A program made the translations under genes and the position numbers. From the NCBI GenBank assembly GCA_009617715.1, contig VTFK01000157.1, positions 744,001-808,000 of the forward strand: a stretch of 64,000 nucleotides of DNA, read 5' to 3'. Positions 46,000 to 57,959 of the stretch are shown here, piece by piece. Source of the DNA: Plectrocnemia conspersa. Lineage: Eukaryota; Arthropoda; Insecta; Trichoptera; Polycentropodidae. The notes beneath the pieces were generated by a model. That model saw nothing but the letters and a program-made list of their open reading frames with translations, had not been told where the DNA came from and did not search any database. The number at the start of each line of letters is the position of its first letter. Position 1 is the stretch's first letter.

Positions 46000-48400
46000 G
46001 ATATCTGTAAAATGTAAAAGATAGTTAAAAATTTCGTAATAAAGCATAAATTTTTTTAATGACACTACACTGTCACATTTTTCCTAAATCAAATAATAAA
46101 AAAATTTCATTAAACTAGTGGTAATAAACAGCTGTAATTTCTAATGAATAAGTATTAAATTCAATGATTTTATTAAAAATTAAATAATAAAAAATATACG
46201 CGTATTTTGTATGATTCATTTTTATATGTATATTTTTAAGTTTTGTAACAAATTAACTGTCATTATTTATTATGGAAAAAAATTTGATATACGAGATTTT
46301 TTTAATACTAAACTCCATTTTAAAACAAAAGAATCTAAATAATAAACAAATATATCAAATTTGCATTGATAAAAATGTGGTGTGTATTATTATTAAAAAT
46401 ACCGTATATTTTATTAAACGACTCTTGATATTTTGTCACTTGCAGAGATTTCGTCAATTTATCATCATTAACGTGAATAAAAAATTGAATAATTGCATTG
46501 TACTGGAATTGATCTATTGATATTTGAGATTTATGATTTCAGAAAATATAAAATGCTTATTTATTAATATAAAAAAATATTTTTTATGTCATTCAATCAG
46601 AGTGAAATTTTAATATGGTTTGAAAAAATATAACATATTCCATTACATTTGGCTTACATCCAAAAGTAATAATAATAATCTTAATTTATTCAAACGTTTC
46701 ATTATGATGTTGCTATTTTTTCACAGAAAAAAAACCAGACAAGATAACGATAAGCAACCGCAGAAAACAGAAAGCCTGTTAAACAAAAAGAAAGAAAATT
46801 CATTATTCATGAATGCGTATTGAATTTCATGATCTCAGACATTATCGCAAAACAAATAATTTTAATGACAAGGTACATAATTTATATATATTACAGACAG
46901 TAAAAAATGTAATAAATATAACAACATAAGATATTATGTTTGACAAACTTCATTCGCGACAAAACTCATTTTCATATGTATCGCTGAACGAATCTTCATT
47001 AAATTTCATACAAGATTATCTGAATTGAGAGGGTATCTCTCGACTAATTTTGTTAATGGACTGGGTACGTAATTTTAGGACAGTTAATTTTATTTAAAAT
47101 TAAATTACACCCAGTTTTTGTAGGTACAAAGTCGGTGTGACGAAAAACGATCGAATCGCACCAAAGGAAATTAAATGTTATAATTGGAATTAAAACTTGA
47201 AATGTAATTAATTGTAATGAAACGAGCGCTATATCGTTTTATGTATAAACGATGTAACATAATTATTTTAATTAAAAAAAATATTAAAGGAGTAAAGTAT
47301 TACCGAAAATTAAAACTTTAAAAGTTTTTTTTGGCGTAACGCATAACTTTTTAATGGGTTGGTTTTTTATATGTACTTGAGAATAAAGCCTTTAATTATT
47401 CTCGAAAAATATCTCTTGATTTAGGAGGTACGAAAAATATTTTTGTCGAACGAATAGCTTTTTCCTCACGGTTTCTCAAAGCGATTTTGTTTTTCGTATT
47501 TAGAGAATCGTTTCTCCCATAATTTAGCGTAATATATCAACGGATAAATTAAAGGAAAAATACAAAAAAATCAATAAATATTTTTCCTTTATTTTTAACT
47601 TATTAAATTAAACAAAATCTATAAAAAAAAGGTAAATAAAAATTTATATATCTAATATAAAATTGACATGATAAAATATTATATTATATTATTACGGGAT
47701 AAGTTTATTACTAATAAATAGATAGAAAAATGCACTAGGCTTGAAATTTAGTATAAATAATCTGACAGTTATAGATCTACCAACAAGCACTTACAAGCAT
47801 CATCCCTTGGGAAATTTTGTCATATAATCAATCGATATTCGCCACTGTCACAATTTGGCTAGAGACCACGTAGAATTTAGAAATAAAAGGCAATACTCTG
47901 TTTCAGAGAAAAAATATGTGTCTGAACATTGGTAACGCCCAGCACTTTTCTTACTTAATATTTATTATTTTTTTTGTGTATTATTTTTATTTTTATATAT
48001 TTTTTTGTGTATTGAAATAATACATGATTAAATTTGTATGTTTCTTGATTTATAAAGACACTTGTGTTAAAATTATTTAGTATTTTAAATGTACTCAAAA
48101 ATATTAAAAGTAATTTCAATCGCTCTCTAATTTTGATTTATGAAACTGATTGATCAAAAATTATTAGCTTTTATTTCCTACTATAAAAATCAAAGAGTAC
48201 ACTTGAAAATACAAGTTGAGATTCTTTGTATGATATGATTCTGAAACGCTGGATTATGACCGTTATTGAATTTTTGCAAATTTTAAATTTCGGTTTTCAA
48301 TGTTGTAATGTTACATTGACCAAAGCGTGTATGTAGATAATCTGAAGCAAAAGCATTAATACCAAATTTCAAAAGGGTCGTGTGCAGATAATACAGTAAT
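46000..48400. other. AT-rich intergenic DNA
   Basis: Lys/Ile/Asn-rich chance frames (46272-46520 and 46620-46823) only. A slightly more mixed patch at 46930-47230 and another at 47760-47940 contain no recognisable motif. Confidence 0.5.
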
Positions 48401-48730
48401 AAAAACTCGTATATTATATGCCATATCGTCGACTTCAATTCAAGTGGACAATATTCGATATTTGTCCGAAAATTTTGGAGGTCGACTCGTGTCATAAAAC
48501 AGCAATTTTGCCCTTTATGTCTCGCTTTATTGGTGGCGCCTCGAGAGAATCACATCGATTTAACCCCCGTCGCTCCCATTCGGTTCGCCATTATTACCCT
48601 ATTTGCTAGTTGTGACCATTAAACAGGCATAAAGTGGGACATCATAACAAATTCATGCATTTTATATGGCCGGAATAAACAAAAGGACGAGCGTGAAGGA
48701 CCATATCCTCGTATATTACATTTTCTCAAT
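48400..48730. other. GC-elevated non-coding island
   Basis: Mixed-composition block with TTATTGGTGGCGCCTCGAG, TTAACCCCCGTCGCTCCC and CCATTAAACAGGCATAAAG, including homeodomain-like TTAT/TTTAT words. The plus frame 48418-48609 crosses it without any domain. Candidate enhancer. Confidence 0.3.
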
Positions 48731-50420
48731 ATTGAGCGTTAATAGTCTTATTTATTATTAAGGCAATTATTTATTTGATGACATGTACGTGTAAAATTTA
48801 GCATGTAAAAACATTATATGAAACAATACACAGAACGAGCACTATTATATTGTGTGTGTTCTATTTTATGTTAGAATTAATAGGACCATAGGACGCCATG
48901 TTAAATAATTGTTATCGGACCATTTTAAGTGAAACGATTAAGATAAGTGTAACAGTTTAGGTTTATTACGTTAACGACGCATATACATGCTAATAAATAG
49001 TAGTGTTTTAAATAATAAAAAAAATGGGCGATAAATAATTTTGATTTAAAGTATTTATTTTGTTGATAAAATTTGTAATGGTAATTATATGCGAATAGGT
49101 TAATAAAAATTTTTATATGTACACATTTATTAAGGTCGGCTCGTTTAAAACACTGCGGAAATGCAGCATCCGCAATAAAAATATGATAAACAGAGCAATA
49201 AAAATATTATTGTTACTAATAAAAAGTATGTGGTGGGCAAAAACCTATTCTAAATCTTGTTTAATATTTTATTTAATTAATTGTTCGTTTTTATTTTGAT
49301 TACAGTTTGTTCAATTTCAAGAGTGAGTAAATATACATATATAAAAAATAGATTTGACTATTTTTTTTAATTATAAGAAACCAATTTATTAGAAATCGAT
49401 TTTTAGTAATAATAAATAATATAGTACTTTGATCTATTTTTTATTCTCCATTAGTATCTTATATATAATTCAGTCTGTAATATAAATATTTTATTATATA
49501 TTTAAGCGCTAAAATACAAACCAGGAAATGTAATTAAATAGGGAAATGTCAAATAATATAATAAATACTTTTTTAATTAAAAAAAATGGTCGCATATTGA
49601 TAAAGTAGTTTGATTTAAACTGGGCCATATTTTAAAATACGTTTTAGCCGCTTAGTGAGTGCTTCAAAATATGTTTTTACCACTTTTTCCATGAGACGGC
49701 AAATTTCAGAGGCAATAAAAGTATCCACTTGCATAAGAATACAATAGTCAATGCTATGTTTTTTGAGAAATGCTTTGTTGTCTCAAAAGTACGTATTCTA
49801 GTATTATTTTCTATTTTAATACGTGTCCGGCCAATAATACATATATGTTTCAAAAGTGGTATTTAGTGATTTTAGGATCATATTGCTAGTTCATTGTTTT
49901 CGAAACCTTTTTATGGTGGTAAGCTCAAACGCCATTGATTTTTTGCCTTTCTTGTCGGCTAATTGCGTATATTTATAATGGTTTCTACACATTTTTTTAC
50001 AGCTTTTATTTATTAACCCTCTAGCTGCTGTGGTGGCTTTAAAAATCATGCTACACAAAAGTAAAATAATAACTAACAAAAAAAGGGTTTTATGCCATTT
50101 CATTGACACATTTAATTTACATTTTCGAGCATCACACCACAACAATCGTCGTTAGAATTTACTTGATGTTATAACGAACAACGATTTATCGTTGTTTAGC
50201 AGGTATATGATTTTGGTAAAAAAAATAATAAAAAAATACGCATAAATATATTAATTAAATTTTAAAAATATTAATTTAATTTAAAAAGGTTTTGATTAAA
50301 TTAAATGAAATTATAAAATAGAATTGGTTTTAGTGGGCAAATCGAGGGTTGATAAAAAAAGGAAAATTTGGTGGTACTTGGGTAATATCTCTATAAGAAT
50401 ATATTTTGTATAAATTGTGT
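48731..50420. other. AT-rich intergenic DNA
   Basis: No supported gene. The minus frame 49891-50145 has an N-terminal hydrophobic stretch (LFLLVIILLLCSMI) that could pass for a signal or membrane segment, but it lacks any family resemblance, and the composition suggests chance. Confidence 0.4.
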
Positions 50421-50960
50421 CACATCTTCCCACATTCACTTTTAATTTGTCGCTTTTCCCACAACAAGACAGCACAACTCCGGGACACCGCGCGCAGTCT
50501 ATAGCCAAATTATGCTATGACGAGGGTCGTACCGTTTATGCGTGTCGGTAAAAATATTTTTTGTGGCTCGGTGGCTCTCGGTGACACCACTCAGAGCACA
50601 TTATTGCCACGCAACTACCCTCCCATCCCTTAGCACACATATTCAAATACAACTTTGGCGAAAGTTCGCTGTATATCGAGTCGACGCGCGAAAGTTTGTC
50701 TCGCCCGGAAAAGCTTCATATGCTGTGATTTATTTGCCACCGCCCTGACGCTCTGCGGCTGTGTGTACAACTCACTTACGAATTTATTCAAAAATTCGCG
50801 GGGTGTGAGATTACTCTTTTTTCCCAGGCCGTGCCACGCTATTCGCGATACGAATGCGAGCGAATAAATCATGCGCCGTTATAGATAATGGGCCGCGATA
50901 TTAAATCGTGTTCTTTATTTCACACGGTTAATTTGAAAATTTAACACGCTACCCCTATAT
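50420..50960. other. GC/CpG-rich non-coding island with multiple overlapping ORFs
   Basis: Four overlapping short frames on both strands (50542-50872) are open because GC is high. None shows a domain. Dense CpG (GTCGACGCGCGAAAGTTTG, GGCCGCGATATTAAATCG) and TTTAT/AATAAATCAT words suggest a regulatory or promoter block rather than coding DNA. Confidence 0.35.
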
Positions 50961-51179
50961 GGCTAAAGGCATAAATATATCAATATTTACACATACATGT
51001 TTATTTTAAAAAATATTTTTAATGAAGATATTTTTCGAGCGAAAATATACACAACCACAACGTGTTAACACTGCCTGGAATATATACGTAGATATATCAT
51101 CCTATCATCTAAATATGTTTATACAATAACTAATGCTTTTTCATATAGTGACCAGCATAATAGACCAGTGGTATATACA

Positions 51180-51255
51180 AGCCTGCCGAGAGAGGAGGGG
51201 GAAAGGAGGCAAATTCCCGGTGCCTGTTCTCCTTGATGGGCCCAACTCTGGAAAA
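51180..51255. mobile_element. Possible DNA-transposon terminal fragment
   Basis: GCCTGCCGAGAGAGGAGGGG, CAAATTCCCGGTGCCTG and TGATGGGCCC form a purine-rich then GC-rich end reminiscent of hAT-type termini. No partner end, ORF or target duplication was found. Confidence 0.25.
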
Positions 51256-51299
51256 AATCACAGCAAGAATATATTTATAAAAAAAGTAAAAACCGACCT

Positions 51300-52490
51300 C
51301 AAATAATGAATGCGAACTAAACTACGGTTGTTTCAGATGTACCTATATACTGATGTATTTTAGGTATAAGTTCCTTTAGTCCTTTTTATACATAATATAC
51401 AATAAATAAAACAGAGCGGAACATTGCCTTCAAAAGCACCCACTTTCAAGGTAGTACTTTCACATTAATTATTATTATTCAAAAAGACAGATTATAGTTT
51501 TTTGACGCGGCTCCGTTGTGTTAAATTTTTTTGTAAATTATTATTGATTTTATTGCTTTTTGAACGAAAATATTCAACGAATGTAAATTTAAAAAGTTAA
51601 AGAATAAGCAAAGAAATAACGAAAAATCAACAACAGCACCAGCTGAATTATAAAAAATTAAGGTTTTTATAGATTGTTTTATCGGAACTTTGACAACTAG
51701 ATTTAATGCAACAAAATAAATAAATAAATACATTCAGTTACATTGCTTACTCCTAAAAGAAAATCTAGATAAAACAGTCTTGAATCTATCCCGAAAATAT
51801 ATTTTAAAATATGACATTTCAGTAAAATTATATCTGAACATTTATTCACCAGTTGATATATATTTTTACTAGTGAAAATATAAATTATCTGGCAGGCGCT
51901 AGTAAAATTATATGCTTTTAACTTTTCTATAGTAGTATATATATTTATATATTATACTTATCATACATCCGATGTATAAATGTTATTACCTATGACTAAG
52001 CTAAACTTCTCCAATATTGGATAAGAACTTAAATGAGATTGTTACATGCCCCATATATTAACAGGGCAATTCTCAACTATGTATGAACTAGTAGGGGATT
52101 ACTTTTCTAAAGATAGCACATAAAGTAAACATAGCATATACGTGCTCTACCATAGAATGCTCCCACTCTTGGACTTTATTGTAGGAGACTATTGATGTGG
52201 ATTTGTGAAGGAGCGTTCCACAGCGGATCAAATACATTTCCCACAACAAATCGTCGAAAAAGCGTATAAGTTCAACATAGTGACGTAGCTGATTTCTAAG
52301 CGGCTTACAACAGCGCTTACAGAGAAAACTGTACAAAACAATTTTAGGATTTATAATTCCATGTATACTCGTCAACATTGGTGAGGGGGAACAAAAGAGG
52401 ACACTATGGCATGCTTGCTCTTTAATCATCTAGGACTTTAAAATAAGCTATCAGGCACTCTTAAATAATAACTAAAGAATAATTGGTATT
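51300..52490. other. Intergenic DNA with an unrecognised 113-codon minus frame
   Basis: The ATG-started minus frame 52088-52429 is the longest open frame in this part and has several Cys (SFLCKRCCKPLRNQL) and hydrophobic stretches. It matches no family I know and lacks splice context. It could be an exon, a pseudogene or chance. The rest is AT-rich. Confidence 0.25.
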
Positions 52491-52538
52491 AGAAAAATGG
52501 TACTAGAATATTCAAATGATAGAAATAGCGTAGTTTAT

Positions 52539-52602
52539 ACTGATATTTGCTTTAAAGAAAAAAGTTAGTATCATAACTTTTTTCTTTAAAGCAAATATCA
52601 GT
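52539..52602. repeat. Perfect 29-bp hairpin with 6-nt loop
   Basis: Arms 52539-52567 and 52574-52602 (ACTGATATTTGCTTTAAAG... and its exact reverse complement) flank the loop GTATCA. The match continues outward a few bases after one mismatch. Like 36415-36466, exact identity suggests recent foldback formation or an assembly artefact. Confidence 0.9.
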
Positions 52603-55133
52603 TTAAATTTAATCTACTTAAAAGTTTGAAAGACTTTATTATTCATTAAAGATGAGATCATATTATTTATTTTTTATTATATATTTCATATAACTGTATT
52701 ATTTTTTATTAGCTATTACTTTTTATAACTATTAATTATAACATAACATATATTTATATTTAGTAGGAGTCATATTAAAAGAGCTATAAAAATATATAGA
52801 ATTAACTAAGATTAAGAAGTGATGACACGTCTAATCAGCGCGTCAAAATAATGAATGTCACGCCTTTGCCAAAAATAAGCTCATTTTAAAATGATGTAAA
52901 CAAGTCTCTTACTAACGATTTCTTAAAGTGAAATATATTAAAACAATATTTTTTACTAAAACATAGTAGAATTTATCGATTCTCGCATATATTGAAAATT
53001 TAATTTAATATAAATTGTTATCAAACGTTTGCGACAGATGTGTCCGGTTTTCAATTGAATCAAGAATAACAAAATTTGCTCTGAATAAGAATAAAATTAT
53101 AGCAAAATTAAATTTCATAAGCGCTAAAACCAATCCCCATTATTTTTTCATAATTTAACAAGGCATTCTATGTTATTAGATCCGTTTAAAAATATCTATA
53201 TAGGCACACATTTTGTTGACATATCATATGCAATATAGAGAAAAACAAACTAGACATATAAAGTGCTTCCTGGGGAGAAAATATAACCCATAATGTAAAG
53301 CGCAGTAAACAAAAAGGGCAATATATCCTTTGAAGAGGCTTCCGTTGTAAAGAGGAGATTTTAGCCTTACATTTTTCGATTTTATTGTCGCTCTATCTAT
53401 GCGAATACGCAATTTTATTTCGCCGTGTCAATATATCAAAGTTTAACGAGTCGTTTAAGTGGAAAGTGTCGATTAAATTGTTTCGTTGGATTCATATTAA
53501 ATTTAGATCTATAATATAACATTTGGAATTCTATTATTTATTTATTTATATATGAATATTTTTGAAAGCTTTGTATACATACACTAATTAAATCTTAACC
53601 GTATTACTTTACGTTGGTATACACAGGCGGTGTAGAATGAATGTTAAAATCGTTCGTGATGCCTAAATAAAGGTATATAGCACAATAGAAGCGAAAGCCC
53701 ATTCCAGCAATTACGCCCCGCTTGTTCATAATGTTGGGCCGGGTCGGGTTAAATCTGTAACTTAATTTTTGTGAAAGGATTAAATGGCGTGACTGAAAGT
53801 TTTCCATTAATGTTCTGTACATGAGACTATTTTTTGCCACTTTCGGTATAATTTTTATCCGAGTGTTTTGCATGTTCAACCGCACTATTAATGTCAACAG
53901 TTATGTAGACAAATTTTTTCCGAAGTTATTTTTTATAAAAGTAGGTTTTTCGAATGTGTTTTTTTTTATTAAGAAAATAAACGACACAATAAAATGTCTG
54001 TAAAGTTCCATAAATGGATTAAAAATATAATGTGATTTAAAACAATGATGATTTTATGAAAATTTTATTTTACAGATTTTTTTCCTCCGAAAATACACTA
54101 TTTGTTTTTGGGTGTGCAATCTTCACTTTCAACAAAAATATAATTTAACTGATAGGCGCTAATATGCTGCTCTAAAATGGCTATGAAACATAATTTGACA
54201 GTTGCGAAACGTACACTTGCTATTCAAACCCAAACCTAACCTAATGAAAGTTTTAAAACTAATATCTTAGAACTTACATTTGGTTAAGTCCAAAATACAA
54301 ACTCAGCTAATTCAATAAGCGGAAGAATAAGTACAGACAGACATTGCATATCACATATTGCTCCACAGTTTGTCTATATTTTGATCTTACACTATGTTTT
54401 AAGAATATTATTGCTATCCTTACCGAAATTACTATGGGCTTATTATATAAAAGGGCCTAACGAAGTATTTTTAAACCAAATTTTGGTCAATATAAGATTG
54501 CAAAAACAATCATCACTTCTCAGAAAGTAAAAATTCACGTCAAAAGCAATAAAATCGTGCCGACGATTTCATGGATTTTTGAATTCTAAGAAGGGATAAT
54601 TGTTGTTTTCGGTCAAAATTTGGTTTAGATGTTCTTCATTTAATTCTTACTCATTTAAAATCATAATATTATAAAAAAAAGTAGTAAATTAAATTGTAGC
54701 TTCTTATCTTTCATATTTTGTATCCATACTTTACATAGATTCTTATCATACCAATAGTTCCATATTTTTGTCCTTTCTGTTATTGTTTTGGTCTTGGGAC
54801 CAGCGATTGAGAAGTAACCGAATTTTTTTTCATTTATAAACTTGGGGTTAAACTATTAAAGTTAAAAAAAGGTAAAATTAAAATAATGACGTTATATATA
54901 CGTAAAAAATAAAGAAATGAAATGTTATGCAAATTGTCAATGTTTTTTTTTAAACATTAAAAGTACTGTAAAAAAGTGCCAGAATGCCGTTTCACTACGT
55001 TACGTGACCAAAAAAAAAAGCCCTGCTTCTAACCATTGTAAAAAATCTTCCTCAGCTACTTTTTCTCCAGCATTATTATGTATGGTCCTACAGTAATCAG
55101 AAACTTTCAAACCTTCTATGTCAATGTCTACAT
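52603..55133. other. AT-rich intergenic DNA, nothing recognised
   Basis: Only chance frames (53224-53412, 53604-53897 minus; 53821-54003 plus). No repeats or RNA genes were recognised. The right edge abuts the hAT insertion. Confidence 0.5.
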
Positions 55134-55141
55134 GAGGTAAC
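55134..55141 (+). repeat. Left 8-bp target-site duplication of the hAT element
   Basis: GAGGTAAC, identical to 56253-56260 on the other side of the element. An 8-bp duplication is diagnostic of hAT insertion. Confidence 0.9.
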
Positions 55142-56252
55142 TAGAGTATCCAATTCGAGTAATCGAGTACTCGATACTCGAGTATACTTGTCTATTTTTC
55201 AAGTACTTGATAATCGAGTATTTTGAAAATTACTCGATTAATACTCGAAATTAAAAAAATTTGAAATATTTCAGAAACAAAATTAACTGTAACTCGGTCC
55301 GGTAAAGGTTAACGTCTTGCTTTTATTTGGCGTTTATGCCCGAAGTCCCGAGTTAGAGCGGTTACTATCAGGTATAATTTTTTCATAGTTCCATAGTTGC
55401 ATAGTTCCGGTCGTCGGCTATGTTGGTGGGTACGACGGAGAAATTTCTTTTGTGTTTTCTGTTCGACAGTCCCGACTTATCTAATTTATGGCAATGAACA
55501 ATATGAAATATCAAAAAAAAATTTTTTAGGTTTTATGACTATTCAGTTGTAGCGTAAAGTTTTGTAAATTGTTTATACTGATCCCTCAGCTTAAAATATA
55601 AATCAAAACAATTGTATGTTTTAAAGGCATTTAAAGTAAAGTCAGTTCTTTGCGAACCGTTTAGCTCTAGAGTGAAAGGGATTCACCCAAATACATCTTC
55701 GAAGGATATAGATTTAAATTCTTCGCACTAATCAGAAGGAGTAGAATATTGTATATTGTTAAAAAAAAATCTATTCAAGAAGAATTACAAAATGCTATTT
55801 TGTCAATAGTCGAAGGAAATAAGAGAAAAGCAGAGAAGGGAATGAAAGAAGAGAACATAAAAAGAGAGTTCAAAAAATTTTATATCTATAAAAAGTGAAC
55901 AGATATAAATTAGAAGCTTTATCCAACGCGTTAATGACAATAAGACCAACATCAACAGCAACGAAAAGGGTTTTTTCCACAACGGGAATAATAAAACCAA
56001 AGGTTCGCAGTAATATTAAATTCGAGACACATTTTGCATTATTGTTTTTAAAAAGTATGTTCTTGAAGGTAAAATAATTGTAAAAATTAACATACTAAGT
56101 ATTTTATTTATTTATTTATATATGCACGAATTTGAATAATAGCTATTTTGGTACATTTGGTAAATACTCGAAAGTACTCGAGTACTCGAGTATTTTAAAA
56201 TTTTAATATTCGATACTCGAGTAGTTGATGGTTCGAGTAATTGGAGACTCTA
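55142..56252 (+). mobile_element. Complete, internally deleted hAT transposon (1111 bp)
   Basis: The left end is TAGAGTATCCAATT and the right end in reverse is TAGAGTCTCCAATT (13 of 14 identical). The TAGAG tip fits the hAT YARNG rule, and both ends are flanked by GAGGTAAC. Subterminal zones are packed with CTCGAGTA/TACTCGAG words (55155-55250 and 56165-56235), probable transposase-binding repeats. The interior keeps only the C-terminal part of a transposase (55757-56077), so it is non-autonomous. Intact target duplications imply a fairly recent insertion, mobilised by a full-length relative. Confidence 0.92.
55757..56077 (+). pseudogene. hAT transposase C-terminal remnant
   Basis: The first part (about 55760-55893) is open in one frame (SIQEELQNAILSIVEGNKRK then a Lys/Glu-rich helix) and ends at a stop. 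A second, shifted frame (55895-56077) continues with LSNALMTIRPTSTATKRVFS and RSNIKFETHFALLFLKSMF. The latter is the hAT C-terminal dimerisation motif (P-T-S-x-x-x-E-R-x-F-S ... L-x-x-x-x-F-L-K), here with Lys replacing the usual Glu. The frame change and missing DDE core and BED finger show it is non-functional. Confidence 0.85.
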
Positions 56253-56260
56253 GAGGTAAC
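56253..56260 (+). repeat. Right 8-bp target-site duplication of the hAT element
   Basis: GAGGTAAC directly after the right terminal inverted repeat, matching 55134-55141 exactly. Confidence 0.9.
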
Positions 56261-56659
56261 CTTAGATTTAAGCTTTTATAACATTAACAGAATGTTTTTA
56301 ACAATTTTAACATTTGAGCGGATATCTTGTCTGTTATATCGAGATTCTACTGAGAAAATATTAGATTCAAAACATGTATCATAGGATAAAAATTTATGAC
56401 GGAAAATTCTCTAGTGAACATCATCCCATTATTAGTTAAGCCCTTTAAAAAATGCCGAGCATTCAATTTAAGTTGAAATAAAATTAAAAATATAAACAAT
56501 ATGCTACAATATATTTTACAAACAATATACATTAAGCGATTAAAAATGTACTATAAGCAACATTCTTCTTTATAAGTATTTTATGTAAAACATGTATTCA
56601 AAGTTATGACCTTTTCGTTTAGAGCATGTTATTTATGAGAGGGTTGGATGTGTAAAAGC

Positions 56660-56755
56660 TTTTTCAAAACAAAAATTCGCGAATCGCGATTAATCAAAGC
56701 GAAAATCTCGATTCTTGGGATTCCAAAAAGTCCCGAAAAAAATCCGAATCCCTAC
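56660..56755 (-). mobile_element. Possible hAT-type terminal fragment (TAGGG end)
   Basis: Read on the minus strand, TAGGGATTCGGATTTTTTTC is followed by CGGGACTTTTTGGAATCCC and repeated TCGCGATT-type words. TAGGG fits the YARNG tip, and the internal self-complementary words resemble subterminal repeats. The partner end was not found. Confidence 0.35.
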
Positions 56756-56899
56756 CATTCACCCATACAATGTATTTATTATTGATGTATTTTACGAATT
56801 AAACTTTAATAACCACTCCCCAGATTCTTACATTTTTACAATGTGTAGTACATAAAATTGTTTTAAAAATGCTTACTGCGCATTGACAAATACTAAATA

Positions 56900-57430
56900 A
56901 AATTATAGACGATCGTTTCAGGCTTCTAATAATGCTATTTAACGTTCACAACTCTCCAGGAGTAATACAGTAACGAAATATCGTTAATTATTACCGTCGT
57001 ACGCACTGAACGGCTACTGTTAACGCGTAGTCGTTAGCATTTTTCGCTCGGCAGTTACGTTTAACGTCTCGTTAAACCGAAGCGACGACGTTTTGTACGA
57101 AACTCGTAACAGCCCCTCGTTTATTGTCGGATGTAAAAACGCGTTTCGTTGTTAGTTAGCATTTATCGGCGTTATTAAGTTGATTCGGTCCCCTATTAAA
57201 ATAGTGCTTTTTTAATAAAGTATCTTGGTGGAAAATTTGGGGACGAAATTTCACAAGCAAAAGTCGTGCTTTTTCGAACGAAGTTTTTGTGCATTATGCG
57301 AATCCAATTTTCTAGATTACACAGCTTGTTGTATATTTGTTTATTTATATTAATCGCCGAGTACGGCAACTTGTAAACCAATTACGGCGTCTTGAACTGT
57401 ACAAAGAGTTATGCCTTTAATCCCGTACCC
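56900..57430. other. CpG-rich non-coding island
   Basis: Dense CpG (TACCGTCGTACGCACTGAAC, CGAAGCGACGACGTTTTG) with repeated GTTAACG/TTTAACG words. All frames are short. Candidate regulatory DNA in an AT-rich setting. Confidence 0.35.
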
Positions 57431-57759
57431 AGGGAATTATTCAAATGCAAGAGTGTTCTTTGTTTGGCGTTTTAAAGTTAATATATATATAATGTATTTA
57501 ACTTTGTATATTACGATATTATATTAGCTTTTATTCTTTATCATTATTATATTTTTTTTTAAGATAATGGACAAAGCCCAACAGTTTCAGGACCATGCAC
57601 AAAAAATTTCGAATCAAAACCATAGTGGACCACCATTCGTCAAGCTCTCGTCATTGGTCAGCCGTCAAATATTCAGCGGTAATTTTTAAACCAATTCAAA
57701 AATTAAAAAATATACTTGGTATGTATATATTTGTTAGTGGCAGTAATATTGATAAAAAT

Positions 57760-57910
57760 TGTGTGTCCTAAAGAACCTCGTGAAAAACGGGCGCTCGAGA
57801 AAAATACTAACAAATATGTAGTACTACGGGGGCCGTCTGAAGCTGGGTGCCCGCCCGTTGGGTTGGACCCGTAGAATACTGGTAACGGCAGTGGTACACG
57901 CAACAGATGT
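57760..57910. mobile_element. Possible DNA-transposon end
   Basis: A GC-rich stretch (CTACGGGGGCCGTCTGAAGC, then GGGTGCCCGCCCGTTGGG) stands out from AT-rich DNA and resembles the GC-rich termini of the hAT-like fragments elsewhere in the window. No matching opposite end was found. Confidence 0.25.
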
Positions 57911-57959
57911 TAAAGTAAGTACACTCTGTCCTAAAACCGCTTGGTTACCATGTTAAGTA

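Noticed and set aside
52088..52429. 113-codon minus ORF with an NP...Y segment suggesting a GPCR seventh helix
   Set aside because: The spacing is wrong for NPxxY and no other membrane helices precede it; left as unrecognised.
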